Source: an uncultured Opitutales bacterium (GTDB taxonomy: Bacteria; Verrucomicrobiota; Verrucomicrobiia; Opitutales; Coraliomargaritaceae). Taken from it: DNA of 64,000 bases. The translations under genes were made by a program, and so were the position numbers. The number at the start of each line of letters is the position of its first letter. Position 1 is the stretch's first letter. Below the pieces are notes generated by a model. That model was not told where the DNA came from. It searched no databases and saw only the letters and a program-made list of their open reading frames with translations. Shown here one piece after another: positions 1-9,787 of this stretch. Where the stretch lies: contig CALKBZ010000005.1 of the NCBI GenBank assembly GCA_937775295.1, forward strand, positions 87,871-151,870, read 5' to 3'.

Positions 1-1215
1 AAGCCAGAGGTCTCCTTCGAACTCGCGATCGAGAATATCGACATCGGTGGCCCATCGATGCTTCGCTCTGCGGCGAAAAATCACGCATCGGTTTCCGTTG
101 TTGTCGATGCGGTCGACTACGACCGCGTGCTGGCTGCGATCGGCGACGATGCTGCGCTCACCAGCTTGCGTCGCGAACTCGCGCTGAAGGTATTCCAGCG
201 CACCTCTGCTTATGATGGTGCGATTGCTAAATATCTTGAAGGTCAGGTCAACGAGCCAAACCTCGGTGACATTTCCGGCATCCCATCTGAGTTAGACATT
301 CAGCTCCCTCAAGTGAAAAGCCTCCGTTACGGCGAGAACCCGCACCAGAAGGCCGCGCTTTATGGTAGCTTCTTTGATTGCTTCGAGCAACTGCAAGGCA
401 AGGAGCTGAGCTACAACAATATCATCGATATTACTGCAGCGACTTACTTGATCGGCGAATTTCAAAAGCCGACCGTTGCGATCCTCAAGCACACCAACCC
501 GTGCGGCGTCGCAAGTGCTGACTCGCTCGTCGAAGCATGGGAGCAGGCATTCGTCACTGACCAACAAGCACCGTTCGGTGGCATCATCGTCGTCAATCAG
601 ACCATGGATGCGGACCTCGCTGCGATCATCGCCAAGATTTTCTGCGAAGTGATCATTGCTCCAGAGTTTACTCCAGCCGCCCGTGAAATCTTTGGTAAAA
701 AGAAGAATCTGCGCCTAATGACGGTCAAAGGCACATTGCCTGCGGATTCCTTGCAAGAGATGCGTTCGGTTGTTGGCGGCGTGTTGATTCAAGATCGTGA
801 TACGATGCCAGATCGCCCAGGCGACTGGAAGATCGTTTCCAAGCGTCAACCCACTGCCGAAGAAATGCGTGCGATGATCTTCGGTTGGAATGTGGTCAAG
901 CACGTGAAGTCCAATGCCATCGTCTATGCTGGTTGCGAACGCACGCTCGGTGTCGGCGCTGGTCAAATGTCCCGCGTAGATAGCTCCAAGATTGCAGTTT
1001 GGAAAGCCGGCGAAGCAGGTCTCGATCTCGCCGGCTCGATCGTCGCATCCGATGCCTTCTTCCCCTTCGCCGACGGCCTGATCGCCGCCGCTGAAGCTGG
1101 AGCGAAAGCAGCTATCCAACCCGGTGGCTCGGTGCGCGACGACGAAGTGATCGCCGCCGCCGATGAACGCGACATGGTCATGGTCTTCACCGGCAAGCGC
1201 CACTTTAAGCACTAA
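1..1215 (+). CDS. purH: Bifunctional AICAR formyltransferase / IMP cyclohydrolase, 5' end missing
   Basis: PurH catalyses the last two steps of IMP synthesis: formyl transfer to AICAR from 10-formyl-THF, then cyclisation. The reading frame is open from base 1, so the N-terminus lies outside the window; 404 residues are visible. They begin in the last part of the IMP cyclohydrolase (MGS-fold) domain at the conserved [12 protein letters not shown] stretch. The complete AICAR transformylase domain follows, with LRYGENPHQ, the [11 protein letters not shown] loop (catalytic Lys-His), DAFFPFADG and a [11 protein letters not shown] stretch near the end. A strong terminator follows 27 bases after the stop. 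The family assignment is secure. Confidence 0.97.
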   Translation, partial: KPEVSFELAIENIDIGGPSMLRSAAKNHASVSVVVDAVDYDRVLAAIGDDAALTSLRRELALKVFQRTSAYDGAIAKYLEGQVNEPNLGDISGIPSELDIQLPQVKSLRYGENPHQKAALYGSFFDCFEQLQGKELSYNNIIDITAATYLIGEFQKPTVAILKHTNPCGVASADSLVEAWEQAFVTDQQAPFGGIIVVNQTMDADLAAIIAKIFCEVIIAPEFTPAAREIFGKKKNLRLMTVKGTLPADSLQEMRSVVGGVLIQDRDTMPDRPGDWKIVSKRQPTAEEMRAMIFGWNVVKHVKSNAIVYAGCERTLGVGAGQMSRVDSSKIAVWKAGEAGLDLAGSIVASDAFFPFADGLIAAAEAGAKAAIQPGGSVRDDEVIAAADERDMVMVFTGKRHFKH

Positions 1216-1242
1216 GCTCGACATCCCGTTTTATAAATCAAA

Positions 1243-1270
1243 AAGCCGAGTGGAAACGCTCGGCTTTTTT
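1243..1270 (+). terminator. Rho-independent terminator after purH
   Basis: A 9-bp stem (AGCCGAGTG/CGCTCGGCT with one G-T pair) closed by a GAAA tetraloop is followed by a run of T. An A-run upstream could make it work in both directions. It ends the purH transcript. Confidence 0.9.
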
Positions 1271-1326
1271 GTTTAAACGTGAACTTGAATTGATTAACGC
1301 GGTCCAAGTGACCAGTATCCACATCT

Positions 1327-2109
1327 ATGGAAAAGACTTGCTGTTGGTTAGTGCTCCTCTGCGGGGCTTTACTCTGGTTGCCTGCTTGCACCACCGTGCC
1401 GCAGACGGGGCGCTCGGCGTTGCATCTGGTACCTTCGGATCAGCTCGCATCGATGTCGGCCTCGCAGTTTGGGCAACTCAAGCAGGAAACGCCGATTTCT
1501 CGTGATCCAGCTTATAATGCGATGGTGCGCCGCGTGGGGGACCGCATCGCGTATGCGGCTGGGCCAGACATGCCGAATGCGCAATGGGAGTTCGTGGTGT
1601 TCGACGATGATGAGCAGATCAATGCATTTGCGATGTCAGGTGGTAAAGTCGCGGTTTATACTGGTATTTTTAAAGTTGCGAAGACTGACGCTGATCTTGC
1701 CATTGTGATTGGGCATGAGGTGGCACACGTGGCTGCGGGCCATGGCAATGAGCGCATGACTCAACAGTTGTTGGCCGCGGGCGGTGCTCTGGCGCTGCAG
1801 TTCGGTACCTCTGGCATGGACAGTGATCAACGTGCCTTGCTGATGGCGGCGTATGGTGCGGGGGCCTCGGTCGGTGTGATGCTGCCATATAGCCGTTACC
1901 ACGAATGTGAGGCCGACGAGATCGGTCTGATCTACGCCGCCAAGGCAGGCTATGACCCACGCGTTGCGATTCCCTTCTGGGAGCGTATGGCCGCGCTAAG
2001 TGGTGGCGCACCACCAGAATTTTTATCCACTCACCCTGCGAGCTCGACGCGCATTGGTAAGCTCAACGAGCTGATGCCCAAAGCGATGCAGGTGTATAAG
2101 AATCGCTAG
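1327..2109 (+). CDS. M48 family metallopeptidase, lipoprotein
   Basis: Probable periplasmic, lipid-anchored zinc protease of the M48/BepA-LoiP type, a family that handles outer-membrane protein quality control. The N-terminus is a signal peptide with a lipobox ending LPAC (Cys21). The zinc motif HEVAH is at residues 130-134, and the third ligand (ExxAD) lies in the HECEADEIG segment near residue 193. The length of 260 aa is normal for single-domain M48 lipoproteins without TPR repeats. The ATG at 1327 is the only start that gives an intact signal peptide. It stands alone between the purH terminator and a 389-base gap. Confidence 0.9.
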   Translation: MEKTCCWLVLLCGALLWLPACTTVPQTGRSALHLVPSDQLASMSASQFGQLKQETPISRDPAYNAMVRRVGDRIAYAAGPDMPNAQWEFVVFDDDEQINAFAMSGGKVAVYTGIFKVAKTDADLAIVIGHEVAHVAAGHGNERMTQQLLAAGGALALQFGTSGMDSDQRALLMAAYGAGASVGVMLPYSRYHECEADEIGLIYAAKAGYDPRVAIPFWERMAALSGGAPPEFLSTHPASSTRIGKLNELMPKAMQVYKNR

Positions 2110-2498
2110 CGCCTGAGCGCGCTTCGCGAGTGACGCCTTTGGCGAGGGACGTGAGGAGTGGTAGTGCGGGAAGTGTGCTGGGGGCATTGCTACGCCCCCG
2201 ATTTATTTCATTCATTTCCCTACGGCGGGGCTCAGTAGCATCTACGGCAGACATCCGTCCAGCCTGTCCTTTCAGGATTCTGAACTAGATGGAGGTCTGC
2301 TGGCGAAGCACAGACAGGAATGTCAGTGTCACACCTATAGCTCTTGGGCTTCAAGTGCACACACTGTGCTGGGGGCATTTCATCAATCAATCAGTCGCTG
2401 ATCAACGTTGACTCGATTCGGCATGTTTATTGAGTGCGTGGTTTGCTTTAGGCTGTAGTTATTTTTAAACTGCGGCAAATCCACCTCATTTTTTTATT
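2110..2498. other. 389-base intergenic region with small repeats
   Basis: No credible gene is seen here. It holds a hairpin just after the M48 gene (GGGGGC/GCCCCC, 2180-2199, then a T-rich stretch) that may act as a weak terminator. It also holds two copies of TGTGCTGGGGGCATT (2174-2188 and 2365-2379) and the 14-mer CAGACAGGAATGTC (2311-2324), whose exact reverse complement recurs at 28736-28749. The last 60 bases are AT-rich and probably contain the gltX promoter. Confidence 0.6.
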
Positions 2499-3863
2499 AT
2501 GTCACAAGTTCGCGTTCGTTTCGCTCCTAGTCCTACAGGTTTTTTCCACATCGGCAGTGCCCGCACTGCGTTGTTTAACTGGCTCTATGCGCGCCACACT
2601 GACGGCGTCTTTGTGTTGCGTATCGAGGACACTGATAAGGAACGCAATACGGATGAGTCGCTGCAAGTCTTAATCGATGGGATGCGCTGGATGGGCATGG
2701 ATTGGGACGAAGGCCCAGAAGTCGGTGGCGAATATGGCCCGTATTTTCAGAGCCAACGTCAGCCGATCTACGATGAATACCTGAAAAAGTTGAAGGATGC
2801 TGGGCGCACTTACGAGAAGGACGGCGCGATTTGGTTCAAACTCGAAGGCGAGCGCTACACCGAGTATGACGATTTCAAAAAGAAAGAAATTGAGAAGGTC
2901 AAAGCCGCTCCAGTCGTGATCGATGACGCGGTGCGTGGGCGTGTCGAACGTGCCGAGGAGATGGACTTCGTAATCGTGCGTAAGGATGGCAATCCAGTGT
3001 TCCACTTCGTGAACGTAGTGGATGATATCGCAATGGGCATTACCCACGTGATTCGCGGCGAAGACCATTTGTCCAACACCAGTAAGCACGTCGAGCTGTT
3101 TAATGCCTTCGGCGTGAAGCCGCCAGTGTTTGCGCACATTCCACTAATTCTGAAAGAGTCGGGCCCTGGTAAAATGAGCAAGCGCGATAAGGGTGCGTTG
3201 ATCGAAGAATACGAAACACGCGGCTTCTTGGCCAATGCGGTGCGTAACTACATATCGCTGCTCGGCTGGAACCCGAAGGATGAACGCGAGAAAATGGACA
3301 TCGATGAGATCATCGAGTTGTTCGACTTTCCTGGAATCAACAAGGGTAACTCCCGCTTCGATGAGAAGAAGCTGTCTGCGCTCAACACTGAATATTTGCG
3401 TGAGATGAATGTTGAAACCTACGCGTTCTTGGCACGTCCAATCCTACACACTGCAGGTTTGATCGAAGAGGACGCGGATGAGGATTATATTCAGTCTGTG
3501 CTGTCACTTTGCCAAGGTAAGGCACGTTCACTGGAAGAGTTGCCAGAGTTCTGCCGTTATTTCTTCTGCGATGAATTTGAGATGAATGAGAAGACTGGCG
3601 CTAAAATCGCCAAGAAAGCGGATCCGAAGGAGCTACTCGCTGAGATCGTGCCAGTCATCGAAGGTATTGAAGCATTCACCGCGGATGCCTTGCAAGCAGG
3701 GTTGGAAGCGCATGCCGAATCGAAGGACGCCAAGGTCTTCGCTTATTTCCCCGCGCTGCGCTACGCATTGAGCGGGCAGGGTGGTGGCCCAGATCTGTTG
3801 CCGATGCTGGTGGTGCTTGGTCAAGAGCGCGTGCTTGCACGTTTAAAGGCCTTCATTGCTTAA
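2499..3863 (+). CDS. gltX: Glutamate--tRNA ligase
   Basis: Class I aminoacyl-tRNA synthetase that charges tRNA-Glu in the cytoplasm. The N-terminus reads [26 protein letters not shown] and contains the HIGH-type signature (FHIG), followed by [10 protein letters not shown]. The KMSKS loop appears as KMSKRDKG about 225 residues in. At 454 aa it is close to the usual 460-500. The ATG at 2499 directly precedes the conserved start and has no Shine-Dalgarno sequence (ATTTTTTTATT precedes it). glnS follows 62 bases downstream, so the two probably share a transcript. Confidence 0.97.
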   Translation: MSQVRVRFAPSPTGFFHIGSARTALFNWLYARHTDGVFVLRIEDTDKERNTDESLQVLIDGMRWMGMDWDEGPEVGGEYGPYFQSQRQPIYDEYLKKLKDAGRTYEKDGAIWFKLEGERYTEYDDFKKKEIEKVKAAPVVIDDAVRGRVERAEEMDFVIVRKDGNPVFHFVNVVDDIAMGITHVIRGEDHLSNTSKHVELFNAFGVKPPVFAHIPLILKESGPGKMSKRDKGALIEEYETRGFLANAVRNYISLLGWNPKDEREKMDIDEIIELFDFPGINKGNSRFDEKKLSALNTEYLREMNVETYAFLARPILHTAGLIEEDADEDYIQSVLSLCQGKARSLEELPEFCRYFFCDEFEMNEKTGAKIAKKADPKELLAEIVPVIEGIEAFTADALQAGLEAHAESKDAKVFAYFPALRYALSGQGGGPDLLPMLVVLGQERVLARLKAFIA

Positions 3864-3925
3864 ATTTTTAATTGCGGACGCTTTTGGTCTGGCAGATTTT
3901 TCACGATTCATCTTCTTCAACGCTT

Positions 3926-5596
3926 ATGTCAGACGCTAAAGATACGCCGACCGATTTTATCCGCCAAATGGTGGCTGCCGATGTGGCAGCAGGTAAACAT
4001 GATGGACGTGTGCAAACACGCTTCCCGCCTGAGCCGAATGGTTATTTGCAGATTGGCCACGCCAAAGCGCTGTGCCTGAATTTCAGCATCGCAGAAGAGT
4101 TCGGTGGGCAGTGCAACCTGCGCTTCGACGATACCAATCCTGAGAAGGAAAGCGACGAGTTCGTCCAAGCCATTCAGGAAGACATCGCATGGTTGGGCTT
4201 TAAATGGGCGAAGATCTGTTTCGCGAGTGATTATTTCGAGCAACTGTTTGATTGGGCGATCAAGCTGATCGAGCAGGGCCACGCGTATGTCGAGGAGCTT
4301 TCCTTCGAAGAGATGCGTGACTATCGTGGTTCGATTAACCAGCCGGGCCGTCCGAGCCCTTTTCGTGAGCGTCCGATTGCTGAGAGTGTGGATCTATTTA
4401 ACCGCATGCGTGCGGGTGAGTTTGCCGATGGCGAGAAGGTGCTACGCGCCAAGATCGACATGACGCATCCGAACATGAACATGCGCGACCCAGTGATGTA
4501 TCGGATCAAGCGCATGCATCACCACCGTGTGGGTGACCAATGGTGCATCTATCCAAACTACGATTTTACCCACGGCCAAAGTGATTCGCTTGAAAAGGTC
4601 ACGCACTCACTGTGCTCGCTTGAGTTCCAAGATCACCGTCCGCTCTACGATTGGTTCATTGAGAAGCTCGACATTTTCCCGTCTAAGCAGACTGAGTTTT
4701 CGCGTTTGAACATGACCTATACGGTCGTGAGTAAGCGTAAGCTGCGCGAATTGGTGGAAGGTAATTTCGTTGATGGTTGGGACGATCCACGTATGCCGAC
4801 ACTTTCAGGGATGCGCCGCCGTGGTTACCCTGCGGCTGCCATCCGTAAGTTCTGCGAGACTGTGGGTATCACTAAGGTGAATTCGGTCAGTGATGTGGCG
4901 CTGCTGGAACATGCGGTGCGCTCAGAGCTGAACAGCACCTCGATCCGTCGTATGGCGGTATTCAATCCGCTCGAAATTAAGATTACTAACTGGCCAGAAG
5001 GTAAAGTGGTTGAAGTCGATGGGGTGAATAATCCTGAAGATGAATCTGCTGGCATACGTAAGATTCCATTCTCCGGGCGTCTGTTCATCGAGCAGGACGA
5101 CTTTAAGGAAGAGGCGAATCGCAAATTTTTCCGTCTTAAGAAGGGTGGCGAAGTGCGTCTGCGTAATGGTTACATCATCAAGTGCGACGACGTCGAGAAG
5201 GACGCCGATGGCACGATCACGAAGGTGCTTTGCTCAGTCGATCACGACACGTTGAACAAGAATCCTGAAGACCGCAAGGTGAAGGGTGTCATTCATTGGG
5301 TGAGTGCCGATCACGCGGTGGCAACACCGATTCGTTTGTTCGACCGTTTGTTCACCGAGGAGCATCCTGAAGCTGACAAGGAGATTGCATTCACGAAGTA
5401 TGTGAACCCAGAATCATCAACAGAAGTCACTGCGCTCTGTGAACCGAGCTTGATGGAGATGACTGCGGGCGAGCAATGCCAGTTCGAGCGCATCGGCTAT
5501 TTCTGCGTTGATAACAAAGACTCGAAACCTGGAGCACCTGTGTTTAATCGCACTGTGGGTCTGCGCGATTCGTGGGCGAAGGCGGCTAAGAAGTAG
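3926..5596 (+). CDS. glnS: Glutamine--tRNA ligase
   Basis: Class I synthetase that charges tRNA-Gln directly. Visible motifs are RFPPEPNGYLQIGHAK (HIGH region), FRFDDTNP-type NLRFDDTNPEKES, and the KMSKS equivalent VVSKRKL. The two C-terminal anticodon-binding beta-barrels follow. Translation can be extended upstream to a TTG at 3872, but the ATG at 3926 (MSDAKDTP) matches where homologues begin and gives 556 aa, normal for GlnRS. Having a GlnRS beside GluRS suggests that Gln-tRNA(Gln) does not depend on GatCAB; that enzyme could still be present for Asn. Confidence 0.96.
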   Translation: MSDAKDTPTDFIRQMVAADVAAGKHDGRVQTRFPPEPNGYLQIGHAKALCLNFSIAEEFGGQCNLRFDDTNPEKESDEFVQAIQEDIAWLGFKWAKICFASDYFEQLFDWAIKLIEQGHAYVEELSFEEMRDYRGSINQPGRPSPFRERPIAESVDLFNRMRAGEFADGEKVLRAKIDMTHPNMNMRDPVMYRIKRMHHHRVGDQWCIYPNYDFTHGQSDSLEKVTHSLCSLEFQDHRPLYDWFIEKLDIFPSKQTEFSRLNMTYTVVSKRKLRELVEGNFVDGWDDPRMPTLSGMRRRGYPAAAIRKFCETVGITKVNSVSDVALLEHAVRSELNSTSIRRMAVFNPLEIKITNWPEGKVVEVDGVNNPEDESAGIRKIPFSGRLFIEQDDFKEEANRKFFRLKKGGEVRLRNGYIIKCDDVEKDADGTITKVLCSVDHDTLNKNPEDRKVKGVIHWVSADHAVATPIRLFDRLFTEEHPEADKEIAFTKYVNPESSTEVTALCEPSLMEMTAGEQCQFERIGYFCVDNKDSKPGAPVFNRTVGLRDSWAKAAKK

Positions 5597-5632
5597 CCGC
5601 GGTTTTTTAGCCACAGATTGTTACATTTATAC

Positions 5633-5660
5633 AGCCGCCTCTTAATGAGGCGGCTTTTTT
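5633..5660 (+). terminator. Rho-independent terminator after glnS
   Basis: A perfect 9-bp stem AGCCGCCTC/GAGGCGGCT with a TTAAT loop is followed by TTTTT. It closes the gltX-glnS unit. Confidence 0.93.
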
Positions 5661-5811
5661 GTTTGTGCAGGTTAAAATGGTAAGATCGTAGGCGGCTTCC
5701 TCTAGGTGCTCGCCCAGTCGTGCAATCTGGATGACCAACTCCATACGGGTGGCCACCTAAAGGAAGACACCTACTTTAGAACCTTTGTAGCTGAAAAGCT
5801 CGAGCCCTACG

Positions 5812-6819
5812 CTAATCGATAATCAACTCAATCTGCTGCGTATTTACTACCTGATTTGAACCGTCGCGAATGCTCGCGGTAATCGTCACTGGTTGGCTGT
5901 CCCAGTTGATTTCTAAAGTGCCAAAGCCGAATTCCTTGAAGACCTCGCCGACGCGATGCTTATTCGGCTCACCTTTGAAGCTCTCCCATGAGTGCGTGAG
6001 TCCGCTGGAGGTGATGTCCACGAGTGGATAGGGGGCATCCTCTTCTTGAAGGACGGATATTTCGTGGATGTGGCGATCGCCGCTGATGCAGATAACGCCA
6101 GGGATGGCCTCCTCGCGGATGAATTTGAGTAGCCATGAACGGTCGGTCGGGAAGTTCGCCCATTTCTCGTGGCGATGTTCTTCGGAGATGATTTGGGTGC
6201 CACTGACGAGAATATGAATCTGCGCGGTGCTCTGGCTGAGTGTGTTGGCGAGCCATTCTCTTTGAGCGTCGCCGAGTAGTTGCGGGTTTTCGTCCTTACG
6301 GTGGTTGTCGGAGAAGTAGCGATTGTCCAACAGGATGACTTTGACGCGCTGCCCCTCTGGGCCGAAGTCGTAGGCCCCGTAGATGCCTTCGCGTTGACGG
6401 CGCGGGTCGTTGGCTGGCACATCCATAAAGTCGAGTGCGAGGCCTTGAGTGACTGTTTTGAGCGGATAGGTGCCATACGCATCGTTCCAGCCGTAGTCAT
6501 GATCGTCCCACGTGCCAACGATCGGGAACTGCTTGCGAAACGCGGCGTAGTTGGGCTGGTCGAGTTGCTTCTGGTATTTCGCTGTGATCACGTCGGCATC
6601 GTTTGAGTCGCCGTAAATATTATCGCCGCCCCAGATCCAAAGGTCTGGCTGGTTTTCGGCGATGACAGGCCACATCGGTTGTGGCAGGGATTCTCGATTG
6701 CATGAGCCGAAGGCGATGACTTTCAGCGGCGTCTCAAAATCTGTGGGGTGAAATGCGAGGCTGAGATGGCTGAAGGTAAGGGCACAAGTTAGCAACACGA
6801 TGGGTCGAATGATATGCAT
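5812..6819 (-). CDS. PhoD-like metallophosphatase, secreted
   Basis: A member of the PhoD/alkaline phosphatase D superfamily (phosphomonoesterase or phosphodiesterase), probably exported. The first 22 residues form a signal peptide. Metal-binding motifs appear in the expected order: FGSCNRE, WGGDNIYGD, GTWDDHDYGWND and, near the C-terminus, SGDRHIHE. At 335 aa it is shorter than Bacillus PhoD and resembles the compact family common in marine Bacteroidota and Verrucomicrobiota (from memory). The substrate cannot be told from sequence. It is a single gene, divergent from trpS. Confidence 0.88.
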   Translation of the reverse strand: MHIIRPIVLLTCALTFSHLSLAFHPTDFETPLKVIAFGSCNRESLPQPMWPVIAENQPDLWIWGGDNIYGDSNDADVITAKYQKQLDQPNYAAFRKQFPIVGTWDDHDYGWNDAYGTYPLKTVTQGLALDFMDVPANDPRRQREGIYGAYDFGPEGQRVKVILLDNRYFSDNHRKDENPQLLGDAQREWLANTLSQSTAQIHILVSGTQIISEEHRHEKWANFPTDRSWLLKFIREEAIPGVICISGDRHIHEISVLQEEDAPYPLVDITSSGLTHSWESFKGEPNKHRVGEVFKEFGFGTLEINWDSQPVTITASIRDGSNQVVNTQQIELIID

Positions 6820-6905
6820 GGTTTGTTAATCCGTGAGCAGAGACTGGGTGCAAGTCGAGAAGGGAGATTGACAAGGGCAGGGCAGTTGCCGTCAATCGGC
6901 GGTTG

Positions 6906-7964
6906 ATGAGCGAAGAAAAGCCAGTGATCCTTACATGTGCCCAACCGACCGGAGTCCTGACTCTCGGTAACTATTTAGGCGCCGTTAAAAATTGGGCGAC
7001 CTTGCTCGACGACAACACCTGTTATTTCGGTGTGGTGGATATGCACGCGATTACGGTTAAGTATACGCCTGCTGAGTTGCGTAAGAATACCTTGTCCTGC
7101 GTGGCGCAGTATATTGCTTGTGGCCTCGATCCGGAGCGTTCGAATATTTTCATTCAGTCGCATATTATTGGCCATACCGAGTTGGCTTGGTTATTGAGCT
7201 GTATTACACCGATTGGTGACTTGCAGCGCATGACTCAGTTTAAAGAAAAGGCCGCGAAGCTCGGCTTTAAAGTGTCAGAGGGGGAGACCTCGATTGCGAA
7301 CCAAGGAGCGCGCCAAGGTGCGTCACTGAATGCAGGTTTGTTAATGTATCCGGTGCTCATGGCGGCCGACATTTTACTTTATAATGCCGATTCAGTGCCC
7401 GTCGGTAACGACCAGAAGCAACATTTGGAGCTTTGCCGCGATTTAGCGCAGCGCTTTAATCACAGCTATTCGGACACGTTTACGATTCCGGAGCCTTTTA
7501 TTCCGAAGACGGGCGCACGCATCATGTCGCTGCAAGATCCTGAACGGAAGATGTCGAAAAGTGATGATAATCAAAATGCGACCCTCTACATTTTGGATAA
7601 GCCAGCGGTGCTACGTAAGAAGATCATGAGTTCGGTGACGGACTCGGGCAACGAAATCGTAGCCCGCGACGATAAGCCGGGAGTGACGAATCTGCTGCAA
7701 ATCCATAGCGCGATTAGCGGTCGTTCGACTGCAGATCTCGAAGCTCACTTTGTGGGTAAGGGCTATGGCGACTTGAAGCAGGAAGTGGCCGATGTGGTGG
7801 TTGCTGCGTTGGAACCCGTGCAGGCGCGCTATGAGGAACTGATTGAGGATAAAAGCTATTTGGAGTCGGTGTTGAAGGCAGGAGCGGGCGAGGCGCAGAA
7901 GCGCGCTTACAAAACACTGGGTAAAGTCTACCGTAAGGCAGGCTTCGTCGAGCGTCCGCGCTAA
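6906..7964 (+). CDS. trpS: Tryptophan--tRNA ligase
   Basis: Class I synthetase for tRNA-Trp. The N-terminal CAQPTGVLTLGNYLGAVKNW holds the HIGH equivalent (TLGN), GNDQKQHLELCRDLA lies in the Rossmann fold, and the KMSKS loop is KMSKSDDNQ. At 352 aa it has normal bacterial length. A TTG three bases upstream is in frame, but the ATG at 6906 is the likelier start. It diverges from the PhoD-like gene across an 86-base spacer. Confidence 0.97.
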   Translation: MSEEKPVILTCAQPTGVLTLGNYLGAVKNWATLLDDNTCYFGVVDMHAITVKYTPAELRKNTLSCVAQYIACGLDPERSNIFIQSHIIGHTELAWLLSCITPIGDLQRMTQFKEKAAKLGFKVSEGETSIANQGARQGASLNAGLLMYPVLMAADILLYNADSVPVGNDQKQHLELCRDLAQRFNHSYSDTFTIPEPFIPKTGARIMSLQDPERKMSKSDDNQNATLYILDKPAVLRKKIMSSVTDSGNEIVARDDKPGVTNLLQIHSAISGRSTADLEAHFVGKGYGDLKQEVADVVVAALEPVQARYEELIEDKSYLESVLKAGAGEAQKRAYKTLGKVYRKAGFVERPR

Positions 7965-8037
7965 GTTGTGAAATAGAGGGTTGATCGTGGCGCTAGAGTC
8001 GCTTTGATCTAAATCTAAATTACTGACGCTGCCACGC

Positions 8038-9597
8038 ATGGAACCGGACGACGAAGCCCCACTCACTCTTTCAAAATGGCCCTTTTACTTGGGGGACGCG
8101 CTATTGGTTGTTACCGCGCTGGCGATCGCGATCTTAGGCAATGGGCAACTGACCAATATGCAGGTTGTTTTTTGTGTCATTGCGGTGGCCTTTGGCGCGG
8201 TGATTTTTGGGCTTCCCTATGTGGTCGAGTATTCGATGCGAGTGCGCGAAGAGCGCGACGAGCGATTATCGGAGCTTCGCTTGCTTAAGGGGTATTTACA
8301 GAAGGCCGAGGCCGCATTGCTGCAATCCGATGAACGGCTCAATGAATTGGAGTCCGGCTCCGGTTCGGTGGATCAGCGCTGTGAACTCTTGGCGTCTGCG
8401 GTCGACCAAAAGTTGAATCATGCGTCGCAGGTTTTGGCTACATTGTCTCAACAAGTTGCAGCAATTGAAGTCTGTAACACGGATCAAGTTGCAGCATTTG
8501 CTGCGCTCAAAGTTCAGTTAGATGTATTCAATGCTACGCCGAAGGAGTCCGCATCTGCCGAGGCGGTGACGGCCTTTCCGGCCGCCTTAGCGACTTTGGA
8601 GGCTCGCTTGACTGCGGCAGTTGCGCCTTTGGGTTCGATTGAATCGCGGGTGCTCGCTTTAGAAGGAAGTGCTCAGGCTGCGGTCGAAGCCGCTAGCTCA
8701 GCAACTGCTGCTGCAGAAGTTGAAACGTCGACATCCGCACGTGCGCCGAGATCACGGCGCAGCAAAGCGGATGCGGGACTATTGCAACGTGCGATTCCGG
8801 AGAAGCAGAATTCAGCTTCGTCGGCTGTGAGCCGCATTATCGACTCGAAGAGTAAATTAGCAAAGCCAGAGCCCGAGGTGACTGAAAGCACTGTGATGCC
8901 GGAGGAACCGGTGTCCGAGCAAGCCCTGCCAAAGGCCTCAGTAACTGAAGTCATTGAGGCCCAAGAGTTGGTGGTTGAGCTCGACCCTAATGAGGTATCG
9001 GAGGCCGCCGCGAGGTTGCCTGAAGAGAGCGAAGTCCAAATCAGAGCGGATTTGATTGAAGATGACGATTTGATTGAAGAACGGCGAGTTGCAGGAGGTC
9101 TGCAGAGTCGGAGGCGAGGCATTACCGAGGCAGAACGAGTCGAAGCCGCGGATGATTTAATCGTTGAGGTTGTCAACGGCGCGGCGGCGGAACCTGAGTT
9201 TGAAGAGCTTGCTCCGGAGTTGGAGGCCACTGAAGTAGCCATGCGGGCGTCTGCAGGGCTCGCAACTGAGGCAGATACGCCAGTTGATTTATTTGGCGAA
9301 GGCCAGCCGGTAGCCATTCGTCGGGCACGTACGAAGGCAAATGACGCTGTTTTTACCGCGAGCATTTTGATTGGTATTGGCAACAAGCCCTTTCTGCGTG
9401 GCAGTGCGGGTGGCCTGGACTGGCAGACTGGTATACCGATGGAATTTGAGGAGATTGGTAAGTGGCGCTGGGTGGCTCCGGCGGATTTGGATGGCCCGGT
9501 TGAAGTTCAGATCTATCGCAATGATGAAGATCCGGATCGTAAGGGGCGTCATACTGTGGAGCCTGGGCAGAAGCTGGAAGTGACCCCTGTTTTTTAA
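8038..9597 (+). CDS. Large membrane protein with coiled coil and C-terminal beta domain, function unknown
   Basis: Not assigned to a named family. Two hydrophobic helices (about residues 13-33 and 40-60) anchor the N-terminus, directly followed by a charged, heptad-like coiled coil (about 65-175). An Ala/Ser-rich and then strongly acidic low-complexity stretch runs to about 410. The last 85 residues are compact and aromatic (ILIGIGNKPFLRG, GKWRWVAP, VEVQIYRNDEDP) and end in VEPGQKLEVTP; they look like an Ig- or CBM48-like beta-sandwich. This suggests an inner-membrane scaffold with a terminal ligand- or glycan-binding domain, but that is inference. It stands between trpS and tRNA-Leu. Confidence 0.8.
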   Translation: MEPDDEAPLTLSKWPFYLGDALLVVTALAIAILGNGQLTNMQVVFCVIAVAFGAVIFGLPYVVEYSMRVREERDERLSELRLLKGYLQKAEAALLQSDERLNELESGSGSVDQRCELLASAVDQKLNHASQVLATLSQQVAAIEVCNTDQVAAFAALKVQLDVFNATPKESASAEAVTAFPAALATLEARLTAAVAPLGSIESRVLALEGSAQAAVEAASSATAAAEVETSTSARAPRSRRSKADAGLLQRAIPEKQNSASSAVSRIIDSKSKLAKPEPEVTESTVMPEEPVSEQALPKASVTEVIEAQELVVELDPNEVSEAAARLPEESEVQIRADLIEDDDLIEERRVAGGLQSRRRGITEAERVEAADDLIVEVVNGAAAEPEFEELAPELEATEVAMRASAGLATEADTPVDLFGEGQPVAIRRARTKANDAVFTASILIGIGNKPFLRGSAGGLDWQTGIPMEFEEIGKWRWVAPADLDGPVEVQIYRNDEDPDRKGRHTVEPGQKLEVTPVF

Positions 9598-9670
9598 TTT
9601 AGGATCGGCTGCTCGGACGCTAGCATGACAGACGAAGAACCCCTCGAGGTCATTACGAATGAATCGACAC

Positions 9671-9698
9671 AAAAAAGCCCCGTTCAAAAACGAGGCTT
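9671..9698 (-). terminator. Terminator downstream of tRNA-Leu
   Basis: On the minus strand, AAGCCTCGTT and AACGGGGCTT form a 10-bp stem (one T-G pair) with a TTTG loop and then TTTTTT. It begins 7 bases after the tRNA 3' end. Confidence 0.88.
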
Positions 9699-9705
9699 TA
9701 AAGAA

Positions 9706-9787
<82 letters not shown>

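Noticed and set aside
3872..3925. Upstream extension of glnS from TTG
   Set aside because: The 18 added residues are not GlnRS-like, and the ATG at 3926 matches the usual start.
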